A program made the position numbers and the translations under genes. From contig OY987240.1 in assembly GCA_963920705.1 (NCBI GenBank), positions 7,667,676 to 7,731,675 of the forward strand: a stretch of DNA of 64,000 bases, written 5' to 3'. Of this stretch, positions 44,172 through 55,974 are shown in pieces. Position 1 is the first letter of the stretch. Each line of letters begins with the position of its first letter. Below the pieces are notes generated by a model. That model was not told the DNA's origin. It did not search any database and saw only the letters and a program-made list of their open reading frames with translations. This DNA comes from Odiellus spinosus. Its lineage: Eukaryota; Arthropoda; Arachnida; Opiliones; Phalangiidae.

Positions 44172-45871
44172 GCAGATAAGGGGGGGGGGCTGAAGAGAAG
44201 GATGAAAGGGCAAAGATCTTACAACGCTGAGCTATAGAGAAATACCTCTTCGGGGAAAAGTGATTACTAGAGACGGATGGCGCCACGGAGATAGTACCCA
44301 AAACTCCACGTAAACGTTCTATTACTCTAACGACGTATATAGTTGCTATCATGAAAGAGGAGGAGCTTACTTAGGGAATGTTGCCATCGACGTCATAAAC
44401 TACGTCATAGTTTGTATAGCTCATAGCGCTCGTGAGCACCGAGCACTTCTTAAGCTTATTGTTTTCAATATCCGTGTCAGCTCTGAACGTCGGGTCTCTC
44501 CTGAGGGACTTCTGAGCCGTCTGGCCCCCAGTGTTTTATTAAAACAGATATAACTGCCCTGTTTAGCGTTAATACCACGTGATTTCGTGATGTAGTTAGC
44601 AACATTCGAACAAGATGTCGCACCCACAGGTTCTTTTATAATATCAAATATTATTCGCGCATATCTCCATAACGCAGCAGCGTTGTAAGATCTGTTGAAT
44701 ACATTCCCGGCGACTGATCGAGAGCATTTTTTAGTCAGGCAGGATATGACGCTAAATTGTGGAATTTAATAAAATATAACCAATTGAAAATTGTTGACTG
44801 CTAAAAACCTTTAATTTCTAAAATTACGTACATTAAACTATATAAAAACTATATAAAATATATGTATATGAGCTTAGCTTATTCTTTAAGAAAAATAAAC
44901 TTTTGAACGAATTCATTGGGATCATTAAAGCCTGGTTACTTCCAATTTTTAAAGTACGATTTTTCCTTCAGAGAAACATGAACTATAAGTGTACGTAATG
45001 CGGTAAGTTTACGTTCAAAAACACATTGAAGATAAAATCAGTCTTTCCTCTCTACATATACTAAAATAAATTGAATGGCTGTCGCTCAGGCGTCAGCCAA
45101 AGGAACGGCTTCTTCTTCTAGAAAAGAGAAATAAACAACAATAATTTATTGAAACAAAATCAACTTTAAATCGGTGTATAAATATTATATGTATAATCAA
45201 AAGTGTGCTAATTTATTCCGTAAAGGTAAACAACGCCCCGTAGTTCAGCAAAGGTAGAATTTTACTTCATAGCCCATCACTTAAAAGTAGCCAAAATCGT
45301 CAATCGCCCCAGTGACTTTGACTATTCCACGATATTTTGAGAGGGACGGAATTTAGGCGGGCCGCGCTCTGCTATATTGTCTTCCCTCCCAACTCCGGAA
45401 TTTTCCCAAAGTGTGTAGCATCCTCCGTTCACTAAATGTACCGATTGCGGCCGCTAGAGTGTCTCGAATCAGAATCTAACGGTACATTTACCCAGGTCTT
45501 AGCTGATAATATTAATATACGGGGCGTTGTTTACTTTTATGGAATAAATTGATACACTTTTGATATTATACAGTAATCAGAAAATTTCCTCCGTAATCGT
45601 CTCGAAAACAACTAGGGTAGGACCTCCTAACTTGTACACTTTTTGGAAAGAGGTATATTGGGAGGACTATATGAAAAAATTAAGATTGTATTATGAAGAT
45701 TGATTCAACATGCAGCCCATCACCACCAAAACCTTTGGCACAGTTGCGATTACAAAGCTAGGTTTAGCGTCTTCTAACTTGGTAATGGGGAATATAACTT
45801 GGAGTGACGTAGCTTCTAGCTTGGTTCTGTGCATCTAAATCTGGAAATGCATTAAAGTATAAGAAAAAACT
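44172..45871. other. No gene recognised; holds one repeat block
   Basis: Downstream of the gustatory receptor. No supported exon. The TAGAGTGTCTCGAA block at about 45445-45560 matches 35215-35330. Minus-strand frames here show no known motif. Confidence 0.5.
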
Positions 45872-46192
45872 CTCAAAATTTGCGAAAGGAACCATCTCCA
45901 AATCTCGGATCGAGAAACGAGTGTCACCAATGGATTCTTTGGACGAATTTCTACGCGGCAGGCAGAGTTAGCTCGCGCGAGCCAGTATTTGCGAAGTTAA
46001 AATTAGGAATTGCTTGTGAATAGAACCCATACAGGAATCGTCATTGCGAAGGAAATCGCAGATAGCTTCGAAAATAATGACTCGCGCGTGCTAATTCCAC
46101 CTTAAACCCAGGAAAATCCGGGCAAGGAATCCATTGGTGACACTTGTTTCTCGATGCGATGTCGGGAAGTGGTTCCTTTCGCGAATTTTGGG
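45872..46192. mobile_element. MITE-like element with ~74-bp inverted ends
   Basis: Left arm 45872-45945 and right arm 46119-46192 are inverse copies at roughly 85% identity by eye, including GCGAAAGGAACCA, ATCGAGAAAC and AGTGTCACCAATGGATTC. The core has CTCGCGCGAG-type sequence. No target duplication could be fixed. Confidence 0.75.
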
Positions 46193-46559
46193 AATCTTCG
46201 TTATATTAGAGGTCACATATAGGTAATTTGAAATTTACCTTTCGCAATGATGTCTGGGCCAATATGAGGTTTTGAGACGCGCATTTTCTAGTGGATATCC
46301 CGGCCTTTCCGTACAAGTCTTTGAGGGATTTTTCCCATGTCCGTAAAACCTTATTTCCCGGGGCCTAAAAAGAAACTTTCCCTAAAATTATAATTTAATT
46401 GATGTCAAATTTTAGGGGTGGGCTAATTAGTGTCGTATCTTCTCCGGATATTTCCCTAGAGTGTCGAAGTTATATTTCCCGAATAACCCGATATGGCTTC
46501 TACAAAACGAGCCCTACTATCCTTAATTCGAGTCAGTCAAACTAACCCTTACCGAAAAA

Positions 46560-46740
46560 TGGTTCGTCTGATCTGGAGAGGTCCTCAAGAACATTTCTTG
46601 GGGAAGACTTGGAAGTCTTAAAGACTTCTCCAAGACCCTTGACATAATGAAAGACTTCCCCAGGACCTATTAAAATACAGAAGACACCCGAAAGACTTCT
46701 CCAAGACCTCTTAAGACTAACTTTTTTGGTAAGGGAAAGT
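46560..46740. repeat. Degenerate AAGACTTCTCCAAGACC phrase repeat
   Basis: Five or more drifting copies of an AAGACTTC(T/C)CCAAGACC phrase. Confidence 0.6.
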
Positions 46741-46767
46741 TATGACTTTTTATTGAAAAGGGTACCA

Positions 46768-47835
46768 AGCCTTGAAAGGGATATTACCAATAGATAGAAA
46801 TTCATCCGATCGACAAAGGGTCCTTTGGATCGAAATTTATCTGATCGACAGTGTGTCTCATTTGATCGACGGGATAGCCCCATTTGATCGAAATTTATTT
46901 GATCGACAGTCTCTCTCGTTTTTTATCAATAGATAGAAATTCATCCGATCGACAAAGGTCCTTTGGATCGAAATTTATCTGATCGACAGTGTGTCTCATT
47001 TGATCGACGGAATAGCCCCATTTGATCGAAATTTATTTGATCGACAGTCTCTCTCGTTTTAATTGAGATGCCGTGACCCGTTGCCCGAAAGGGTAGCCCG
47101 CATGGATTGTAAAAAGATACTGAGTTTGAATCCGCATCGTGAAAATGGTGTGTTAAATAATCGAAATTATTTGGTTAATAAATAAAATGATTGGGTTTTG
47201 TAGGGTTAGGTTAGGTCATATATATTGTTGGACAGGGGTAGATGAAACCCGCCTTTGAAGTCTGATCCTTTGAAGTCGTTACTCTATATAAACTCGAGTA
47301 CAAACATTACGTACCCAACCGCCTCAATTTTTAGCCACACCAACCCAGAGATGTAAATAATAATTAAATAATCCATGGGCATTTTAAAATAATGACAGCC
47401 TCACTCTAATTTTTTTGTATATATATGCGTTTTTTAACTTCCCATAAGATCAAACTTCAAGATTTAAAAATTGATAGGTTTTAAATAAACTAATCGATTT
47501 TTAAATCTATGCAGTATCAAGTCTTTTTGAATTTTAATTAACTACATATCAAATATTTTAGTCTTATTTGATATTTTCGATCATTTGGTTCTGCATGTCG
47601 ATCCAATGGTACTTCATATTTATTCCACTCAATCTTTTTTAACTGTCGATCATTTGAATCTTCTTTTTGTAAGTGTCGATCATTTGAATCTTCTTTTTGT
47701 AAGTGTCGATCATTTGGTTCTGCATGTCGATCCATTGAATTTCGATCTAATGGACCCTGTGTCGATCAAATGAATTTCGATCTAATGGACCCTGTGTCGA
47801 TCCAATGGTACTAAGCCGTTTGAAAATCCTACCAT
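46768..47835. mobile_element. Fold-back element with ATCGACA phrase arms
   Basis: The left arm (46790-47060) is two ~138-bp units of phrases such as TTTGATCGACAG and GATCGAAATTTAT. The right arm (47575-47815) uses the inverse phrases TGTCGATCATTTG and ATTTCGATCTAATGG. The element is bounded by GGTACCAAGCC (46769) and GGTACTAAGCC (47805) words. The core holds TTAGG-like and tRNA-like sequence. It has no coding capacity. Confidence 0.6.
47092..47142 (+). repeat. tRNA-like promoter boxes in a fold-back core
   Basis: A-box-like TAGCCCGCATGG and B-box-like GAGTTTGAATCC lie at tRNA-like spacing. Acceptor pairing is not evident. Possibly a SINE head captured in the element. Confidence 0.3.
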
Positions 47836-48198
47836 AGGTACCTTTTTAATTATCTAAACATAATTTCGCTATCATATAATCTTAATAAAATGAGAATTAA
47901 AAAAAAAAACACCCGAAAAGCTATGTAAAAAGTGGATCTATATATAGAAAACTTATTCTTGTCCATGGTAGATATTAATAACGACACTTTTTGGTAAAAG
48001 ATTCACATGGATACTTTATAACTGCCAGGTTATTTTAATCGTCAAACTCGGAGGTAAACCATGAAGGTTGCCGCGCCTGCGCAAAATTTACACAATATTA
48101 CCCCATATTTTAATATCGAATTGACCTTCGTCTAGATTTAAATCCCCCTTATTTTTTATATGCACGCTTTCCTTAAAATATCGTCTAAACCAGTTTTT

Positions 48199-48232
48199 AC
48201 CTCCCCGACTGAACTTTAGTTCAGGGGGAGGT
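48199..48232. repeat. Hairpin at the start of a compact unit
   Basis: ACCTCCCC pairs with GGGGAGGT, and CTGAACT with AGTTCAG, around a TT loop; the stem is interrupted by a small asymmetric bulge. A (GT)n tract follows at 48257-48271. Confidence 0.7.
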
Positions 48233-48404
48233 TTTACACTGGTCGTGTCTGGGAGTGTGTGTGTGTGTGTGTCACTTCCTGTGTAAGCGGATATCCTGTG
48301 TAAGCGGAAATCACGTGACCTAGCTCGTGGAGCAAAAAGTCTAGAGACGTAATCTTGCCAGCTTATCGTTCAATTCCGTTTAACGGGAATTACCTCCTTT
48401 AAGC

Positions 48405-48611
48405 ATGGTTGAGTTTCAGGTGTCGTGCAATTATGCACAACAGGACGTTGCATATTACCGCTTTCCACCATCCACTTTACGGTCAAATCTTGACGCTGGA
48501 CAGTTGAAGGCGATTATACGCAATGGGACGTCTCCCACTGTTACAATCACCTCCGAAGATCCCCACACCAAGGTCCAACCTCTAGTGTCCGATCTCAGCG
48601 GGCCATATTAG
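48405..48611 (+). CDS. Small uncharacterised open frame in a compact unit
   Basis: A 68-codon ATG frame (start MVEFQVSCNYAQQDV) with ordinary-looking composition and no membrane or known motif. It lies within a 0.6-kb block less AT-rich than its surroundings. The block begins with a strong hairpin (48199-48232) and ends with a G-rich hairpin (48735-48766) and AATAAA near 48783. The layout suggests a short transcript or a small mobile element. There is no direct evidence of translation, and chance is a real alternative. Confidence 0.3.
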   Translation: MVEFQVSCNYAQQDVAYYRFPPSTLRSNLDAGQLKAIIRNGTSPTVTITSEDPHTKVQPLVSDLSGPY

Positions 48612-49394
48612 CGAGGCGTCCCTCACTAGTATAGTCCTCATCAACCTTCCACTCCACTGATCTCCTCCCTCTACGGGTCTTTGTGGTGCAGTTACCGAAT
48701 GCCTAGGGTTACGATAAACGTCTAGACGTTGAGAAGGGGGGGGGGTGGGGTTTCCCCAACCCTTCTCGGTTACTCGCTCGATGAATAAAGGTTCGTGAAA
48801 GCTATATATACCCCTTTTCCATGCCCTAACTATTTTCGCCTTATGCCGCGATACCTTTTAGTGAATTCAAGCTTATAATGCATTTAAATTTTAATTTAAT
48901 ATAATAATATTGTTTAACAGAATCTAATTAATAACGAAGCGGAAAAATCAATTTAAAATTCAAGATAGTTTAGAAGATATTTAAGAAATAGTGCAAAAAC
49001 TTAAAGAAATGTGACCGTTTAATACCAGCTTGAGTTTACAGCATATATCATTTAGTCAAAAAAGCAAAGGTATAACGGGTAGTATAGGCTTAGGCTAGCT
49101 GCAAACTTGGGGTGGATTGAAGAATCAAAATAAAGGTCCGTTTACACGGGTATGCAAGATAGAAACAACATAATTTAGATAAGAGATAAAGGCGCGTTAA
49201 CAGGGATATAGAGATGGTTATATGGCATGTATACCTGGACATTACAAATGATTTTATTTATTAATTTTTTTTTTGTTATATTGAGATAATTAGCTTTATG
49301 TACCGGGATGAACTGTTACCTTCTAGCGAAGTTGGAAACAGTGTATTGGGACTTGGTTATAAAACAGATTTCTTGCACGCGCTTTCAATTTCAT

Positions 49395-52300
49395 TCTTTC
49401 AATTTCTCGCATGTTTGCGATACTGCCCTAATAAAGGTAAAGGGGGCTCTCTCGTTGAATGACTGTTTGGATCAAGGTCCAAATTTGAACGCAAATATAT
49501 TAATTCTTTTGTTAAAATAAAATAACCTTCGTTAATGATATAGAAAAGGCCTTAATCTTGATGGTTGGATTAGCAGAAGAAGATAGGGACAGTATTCAAT
49601 TTTTTTGGTTGGTTGAAGAAAACGGCAAGATTAAACCAAATGAGTTTAAAACTTATAGAATGACGAGGGTACCTTTTGGGGTAAACTGTTCCCCTTTTGG
49701 GGTAAACTGTTCCCCCTTTTTGCTGGCTGCCACTGTAAAATTGCACTTAGAGCGTAGCAACATAGAAGACCCCCGAGTAAAAGAGGCAATAGCGGAGTCC
49801 CTGTACGTAGATGACCTGTCAAGTGGTGAAGATAGCGTTGAAGACGCGTTTCAGGTTTCAAAAGGGTATTCAGAGTTGTTAGCGGCGAATATGAGATTAA
49901 GAAAATGGGAAACCAACTCTCTCCAATTAAAAAACAAATGGAAGGAACATGATAATTCTAGTCAAATTAATTTATTTCCCACCTTAGAACAAGGAGACAA
50001 AATCAAAATTTTAGGGATGGAGTGGAGTACCATTTCCGATGAATTTTCATTCGAAATTTCGAAATTAATAACTAGCGCAAAACAACTCCCCAAGACAAAA
50101 AGATCTATACTTAGTATAATTGCTCAAATATTCGATCCTATAGGGATTCTTTCGCCATTCACGGTAAAGGGAAAGTTGCTATTTCAAGAGTTGTGGCGGA
50201 TTAAGTCAGATTGGGATAAAGTTTTAGATGTGGAATTAAAATCGAAATTTTACCATATTTGTCAGTATTTGGAAAATTTAAATAATATTAGGCTTCCCAG
50301 ATACTATCTGCACGAAACAAATAGAAAAGTAATAAGATGGGAAATTCATTGCTTTCGCGATGCGAGTACCAAGGCTTATGCCACGGCTGTGTACATTAGA
50401 TACGTAGATGTAAACCCAACAGTCGGGGTCGCCTTAATTACTTCAAAATCTAAAATTGCCCCTTTGAAAGATACAGAAAATCAATCGGAATTGATTGTTC
50501 CAAAATTGGAACTGATGGGATGTTTATTAGGAGCTAGGAGAGTCGATAGTATTAGGGAAATTTACAAAGAAAAAATAGACCAGATGTCTATGTGGATGTT
50601 ATATGTGGACTGACTCCACCGTGGCCCTATATCAGGGGGGTTGAAAAATCGTGGAAACCGTTCGTAGCCAATATGACTTCAGAAATTATGAAACTCTCAA
50701 ATGTTACAAGTTGGGCCCACTGTCCCGGACTTGAAAACCCGGCTTACCTCCCAACTAGAAGCCTCACTGTCAACGAATTGATTAATATCAAATTATGGTG
50801 GGAGGGCGTACCTTTCTTAAAGGAACCAATAAAGAATTGGCCAGATGTAGAGTCCCTTCTAGAAATACCAAAAATAACTTCGATTTGCAGGAAAGAAACA
50901 CAGTTCTAACCGTTGGCTACCCCGAAGAAAGGGGCCTTCATACAATTATTGATTTAAAGAAGTACAACTCTTGCAGACGGTTGTTTCAAATCACCGCAAG
51001 GGTATTTAGATACGCAAATAAGTATAGAAACGCTAAGAATCCCTAATCAAAAGCAATAACGGCAGAAGAACTTGTAATTGTAGAAAACGCTTGGATTTGA
51101 TCAATTCAAAAATTTGAATTAAAACTAGAAATAAGCAAATTGAAGGAAAATCAATATTTACCATCTAATTCAAAATTGTTAACTCTTAATCCGTTTTTAG
51201 ACTCGGAGGGTTTAATGCGGGTAGGTGGAAGACTAGTTGAAAGTAACTTTAGCTATGAAAATAAACACCCGATAATACTCCCAAAACAAAGTAGATTCAC
51301 CAAGTTTTTAACAATTAAGGCCCATGAGGAGGTAAAACACAGTAGGGTTAATGACACTATTATCCAATTGCGAGAAAGCTATTGGATTTTGTCAGGAAGA
51401 CAACTTGCAAAGTCCATAGTGGAAAGTTGTTTAAAATGAAAGCGATTAATCGCTAAGCCTGGGGATATGCCCACCGCGCCCCTACCGCCGGAAAGAATAG
51501 AAGAATCAGTGCCCTTCCTTATTAGTCGGAATTGATTTCGCGGGCCCTATTTACATTAAAACAAAAGACAAAAACTTTACGAGTAAAGGTACAATTAGGT
51601 TAGGTTAGGTTGGGTTAGAATCTATGGGATTTAACACGCAAAATTTGAAATTTGCGTGTTAAATCCCATAGATTCTAACCCAACCTAACCTAACCTATGG
51701 CGCATTCTATGGGATTTTAGCATGGGAATTTCAAATTTTCAAAAAAAAATTTAAAATATTTGCGGCGGTCCAATATTTTTTTAACTATTTTTTTGAACTC
51801 CCCATGGTCTAAACAGTCAGAAAAATGTGTTAGTTGGGTGGGTCACGTAAAGTAAAATCCTACCCGAGTAAAGCCTATATCTGCCTATACATTTGCGCAA
51901 CCACGCGCGCAGTCCATTTAGAATTGGCCTCCTCCCTCTCGACAGATGAATTTCTTTTGGCAATTCGAAGGATAATCGCTAGAAGAGAAACCCCGAGTAT
52001 AATTTACTCAGATAATGCAAAAACCTTCAAAGGGGCAGAATTGGATTTGAAATCAATGTTCAACTCCATGAAAGACGAGAAAACTAGAGAATTTTTTGGA
52101 AGTATTGGTATTAGCTGGATATACATTATAGAACGCGCCGCGTGGATGGCTGGATGGTGGGAACGTTTAGTACGATCGGTAAAAACCCCTCTAAAGAAAA
52201 CTTTAGGTCAAGCTAAATTATACTATTCAGAAATGACAACCGCAATAACCGAAAGTGAAGCCATAATAAACTCACGACCGATAACCTTCGTCTATAATGA

Positions 52301-52723
52301 CGTAAAAGAAACGGTTCCACTTTCACCCGCGCATTTCCTCATTGGAAAGCGCTTAACCGCATTGCCGCCCTCTAAATTAAAAAACGAACCAAAAATCACC
52401 GCAACACGTCAAGAAGCCACCAAAAGGTGGAAGCATAGACAATTGCTAATGGATAGACTCTGGAAACGTCGTTTTACAACTACACTCAGCGCACCATAGT
52501 CAGAACGTAAACAAAGAGACTGTTATAAAAAAGGGTGACGTAGTTTTAATAAGAGAAGATAAATTACCAAAAGCAATCTTGGAAAATCGGTTTAGTAGGC
52601 GATACTTTTGTAGGTCGTGATAACAAAATTCGTCACTGTGCGGTAAGAACAGCCAATGGGCAAATAGTAAACAGAGCAGTAAAAATGTTAAGTAACTTGG
52701 AAATTCAAGACCTTCGCGATTAG
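49395..52723 (+). pseudogene. BEL/Pao retrotransposon pol remnant
   Basis: It begins inside the reverse transcriptase: VKGALSLNDCLDQGPNLN (49430-49490), then DIEKA at 49538 and YVDD in the frame that starts at 49558. Further on are the Pao-type region (SIIAQIFDPIGILSPFTVKG), an RNase-H-like part (CFRDASTKAYATAVY), the connection to the zinc finger (AHEEVKHSRVND) and integrase (SIIYSDNAKTF; ESEAIINSRPITF; LSPAHFLIG). It closes with a VRTANGQIVNRAVKML-type end. This is the BEL/Pao order RT-RNase H-integrase. Breaks: a 21-bp tandem duplication inside RT (49677-49718), frameshifts, a TGA replacing the second Cys codon of the HHCC finger (51437), and a 240-bp insertion at 51590-51830. Gag, protease and a 5' LTR are not seen. 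A purine tract ACTAGGGGAG at 52752 followed by TGTAGAAAAT may mark the 3' LTR start. Confidence 0.87.
51596..51697. repeat. Perfect 47-bp hairpin with TTAGG telomere-like repeats
   Basis: Arms 51596-51642 and 51651-51697 are exact inverse copies around an 8-base loop. The outer part of each arm is TTAGGTTAGGTTAGG-like, and the inner part contains AATCTATGGGATTTAACACG. It interrupts the integrase of the retrotransposon, and a partial third copy of the inner word follows. Confidence 0.95.
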
Positions 52724-53115
52724 TGAATATATCGATACCCTCTCAATATTCACTAGGGGAGTGTAGAAAATCTAAGCTAACCGAATAAAATTAAGCTCAT
52801 TCGATTAAAGAAAATGTAAAATTTAAATAATTTCATTCAAATTATAATTTTGATGTTGCGTAAATTTTTTATCTTGTTTGTTGAATATTTCGGTATTGTT
52901 AAATAGTTTCTGTAAAAACCCCTAACGTTCAACTCATTTTAAAAACTTGTTTCCTTTCCATTGTAAAACCATAATCTCATGTTGGAATGTGTAAATCGGG
53001 GAAAGGAAGAGTCGGGTAGCGTGGCAAAAAGAAAATTGCAGGTGCAAACACTAAAAAATCCCTTTCTCTTCTTTTCGCGCGCTTTACGGACAATAAGAGA
53101 AGGGGCCAATCCCCC

Positions 53116-53181
53116 CAAAAAAGAAAAATAGAAAACTTCGAAAATTTTCAAATTTTCGAAGTTTTCTATTTTTCTTTTTTG
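53116..53181. repeat. Perfect 32-bp hairpin
   Basis: Arms 53116-53147 and 53150-53181 are exact inverse copies separated by two bases; the core is CTTCGAAAATTT. It may lie in the putative 3' LTR of the BEL/Pao remnant. Confidence 0.95.
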
Positions 53182-53251
53182 AAGAAAATAAATTCACTTC
53201 CAAAATAGATTCGAATAGATAGCTCTCGTGATGAGAGGAAAAAGATAGAAC

Positions 53252-53738
53252 CACAAGTGAATCATCCCCAAGTTTACAAGACGACATACTACGGGTTACA
53301 ATGATGAAGGTCCGATTTCCTCAGTCAATGATTCCACCCTAAGTATTCCAAATTTCTACAGAAGAGCGGTATGGCCCAGTATTGCTGGTAGAGTAAATCA
53401 AACTTGAACTCGCGACGCCCCGGCGAGGGCCTCTTTCGTTTCGCGAGAGAGAGGGGAAAGCCGAGTTTCTTAGTTACATTTCCTACCCCCCTTAACGATT
53501 CTACAGACGACGCGCGAAGTCGCGAACGAACTTCAACGAAGGCAAAATAATTAGTACCGCCTACTTAGTTCCTATCTTAACCGCTAGAGAGGGCAATTTC
53601 GACTTCTGTTTCTCGCCCGTTTTACAATTTTGAGATTTTTCCTCTCTCCCCGCTCGAAAGTTGTGACGACACAACTCTCAGACCTTCAGTTCATTCGTTA
53701 TATGCCCGGTTGTAGACTTGAAGCATGATTTACCTGTG
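53252..53738. mobile_element. Short TIR element with 7-bp TSD, copy 2
   Basis: Same element as 3354-3829 in the same orientation, highly similar except for an extra ~9 bp and scattered changes. Ends CACAAGTGAATCAT and the inverse CACAGGTAAATCAT. It is flanked by ATAGAAC at 53245-53251 and 53739-53745. Confidence 0.9.
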
Positions 53739-53745
53739 ATAGAAC

Positions 53746-54468
53746 TTATAGGGAACGAAAAATAGGGCTAAAACAAAATAGACAACAACTGTAAAACCGA
53801 AAAATAAATTGTTCAGAATTCCGCGTCAATCAATTAAAATTCTACAAAGCTTTTAGCCGAGACTCAATATAAAACGGACGAAAATAAATGACTTTAGTAA
53901 ATCAATGTTGCGAACGATTTTATTAAAGTTTGTGCCTAACGACCTAGAAGTCACACGTGACTTGGCCGTGTAAGCTATAAATAAATAAAACATTTCGTTT
54001 GAAAATGTTGTATTCTACACACGAATTGTATTGTTCTCTTAGTTAAATACCCACTTCCTACGACTAAAACATGCTATATACGCGACCTGTATATGATTAT
54101 ATGTAAAGAAAATACTCATAGGTCTGTCTTCAAGGTTCTTCCTTGAAGACATTCTAAGCAAACACGCTATAAAATCATTACCGAAACAGTAAAATTTATT
54201 TTGTTTTTACATCATTTTAGAAACTAAAAATACATTTTCGTGGAGGTAATAAAGAGCTTCTACTATAATTGATTTTAACACCTTTTGGAACGAGATATGG
54301 TCGGTTATCGACATATCCCTCGTGAAAGTTTTAAACTTAATTGTTCATTCAATCAAGATTAATCGTTTCTCCTAATCATCAAGTGATATTTTCTTACCTT
54401 TTATCTTTAGTTGAATTCCCTTAAAAACGTTCCAACCCAAAGGTGTAAAAGTTTGAAGTTAGATCAAT
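53746..54468. other. Upstream region of the intact gustatory receptor
   Basis: AT-rich, no supported exon. A short inverted pair CTTCAAGGTTC-TTCCTTGAAG lies near 54130. The receptor promoter is presumably in this stretch, but no clear TATA/Inr pair could be chosen. Confidence 0.4.
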
Positions 54469-55698
54469 ATGAAAATCTTTTCAAACCAAATTGAAACTGT
54501 TCAAGAAATAAACATTTCAAACCAGGATTCAAAGAATTCTACGAAGTCTCTGATTCAAAAAAATATAAAAAATAATCACATTTTCAGTGTAATTTTTAAA
54601 ATTTTGAATATATTTGGATTATTTCGAGAGGATGGGAATTACCCGGAAAAATACGTAACCTTCTTCATCGTTTCTTTGTATTGTCTCTATTTGACAAGCA
54701 CCGACATTTATAACGGAACAAAACAAATTGAAAGTGTCTCAATTCTATTGGGTCGTGTGTTCTACGTTATAAGAATTCACGTCGTCACTTACGCAATTTA
54801 CTTGGCACTATTCAATAAATCATTCGTTGGAACTATATTGAACTCCTTGGCATTTTCAACGAAACATAAAACACCGAGACTTTTTAATCTGTGTTTAATC
54901 ATCGCCATACCGTACAGCGTTTTTAATCTTGTTCAAATAATGGTGAACTTCAGTGAAATGTCGAATAGAAAAAAACTACTCAAATTTGTTACCGAAAAAT
55001 TGTTCGACTATCCAATTCCACAACCAAAATTTTGGTTCGGAATTGCGTTGACCTTTTTAAACTATCTGTCGTATCTTTTTTCGTCATTACTATTTTCGCT
55101 GATTCAACTTACAATATCTTTCGCGGTTGAGATATTGCGTTGCGAAGCTAATCAGTTATCGAGTCAAATATCGAATCGTGAACAAAGTTTCAACGAAATT
55201 TGTAAATTGCATACGGAATTGATGGAAAAAACTGGACAGTTAGATGATCGAATCAGAAATTTAGTCGGAGTATGGATTGTCTATTTTGTAATTCATTTTT
55301 GTCGCGTGGGAAATAGATTGTTAAACCATATTGGGAATGGTAACGTACTTTTTAGAACCTTATCATATTTTCAGTCGATGTTAAGTAACGTGGTGTTGTA
55401 CGCGTCTCTATGTCTTTTGAGCAACGTTCGCGACTCTCTCGTAACCGCTTGTCACCTTCGAGCTAAAAGTAACGAATCTTTAAACCCAATTAATCAAGCT
55501 CGAGAAACATTTTTGTATTCGAAGATAAGTAGCGGTTCCCTCGAGATAACGTTTTTCAAATGTTTTCCGATTAATTTTAGTTTTATTGGTAGCGTTATCA
55601 TGGGCGCCATTTCCTATTTCTTGTTCGTGCAATCAATGTTCGATAATGAACAAATTCGTGCTGTAAATTTTTCAAATCTCACTTGTATAAATGGTTAG
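54469..55698 (+). CDS. Gustatory-receptor-like gene, single exon, 409 residues
   Basis: Open from ATG (context AATATGAAA) to TAG. About seven hydrophobic segments: YVTFFIVSLYCLYLTS; VFYVIRIHVVTYAIYLALF; LFNLCLIIAIPYSVFNLVQ; GIALTFLNYLSYLFSSLLF; VGVWIVYFVIHFCRV; SMLSNVVLYASLCLL; INFSFIGSVIMGAISYFLF. The end FIGSVIMGAISYFLFVQS aligns with the last membrane segment of gustatory receptors, with SY replacing the usual TY and VQS for QF, a known kind of drift. A charged cytosolic stretch (LRCEANQLSSQISNREQSF) precedes the fifth segment. No introns are evident, unlike the receptor at 36.8 kb, so the two belong to different subfamilies. Its nearest relative is the dead copy 1.3 kb downstream. Ligand unknown; no lesion seen. 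Confidence 0.82.
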   Translation: MKIFSNQIETVQEINISNQDSKNSTKSLIQKNIKNNHIFSVIFKILNIFGLFREDGNYPEKYVTFFIVSLYCLYLTSTDIYNGTKQIESVSILLGRVFYVIRIHVVTYAIYLALFNKSFVGTILNSLAFSTKHKTPRLFNLCLIIAIPYSVFNLVQIMVNFSEMSNRKKLLKFVTEKLFDYPIPQPKFWFGIALTFLNYLSYLFSSLLFSLIQLTISFAVEILRCEANQLSSQISNREQSFNEICKLHTELMEKTGQLDDRIRNLVGVWIVYFVIHFCRVGNRLLNHIGNGNVLFRTLSYFQSMLSNVVLYASLCLLSNVRDSLVTACHLRAKSNESLNPINQARETFLYSKISSGSLEITFFKCFPINFSFIGSVIMGAISYFLFVQSMFDNEQIRAVNFSNLTCING

Positions 55699-55974
55699 AT
55701 AACGAACTTTCACGGTAATTTTGAATTCCACGTATTATTTCATTCTTATTTAAAATAGGTGAATGATACAGACTTTGTTCCCCAGAAATATCTTTCCTTT
55801 CATTAACTCTCACCTATTGTGATTGGGAGATAATTTAAAATTTTCCCATGAAAGGTATATTTAATAAAATTCACAGAAATTTGATTTCGCTCTATCCTAT
55901 TTTTAATAAAAAATAAATTTAACTACTATTAAAGAAAACAAAAATATACATTACTATAAGAGAGGGTTGCTATA

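Noticed and set aside
47538..47773. Overlapping frames on both strands with repeated peptides
   Set aside because: They are translations of the ATCGACA phrase array.
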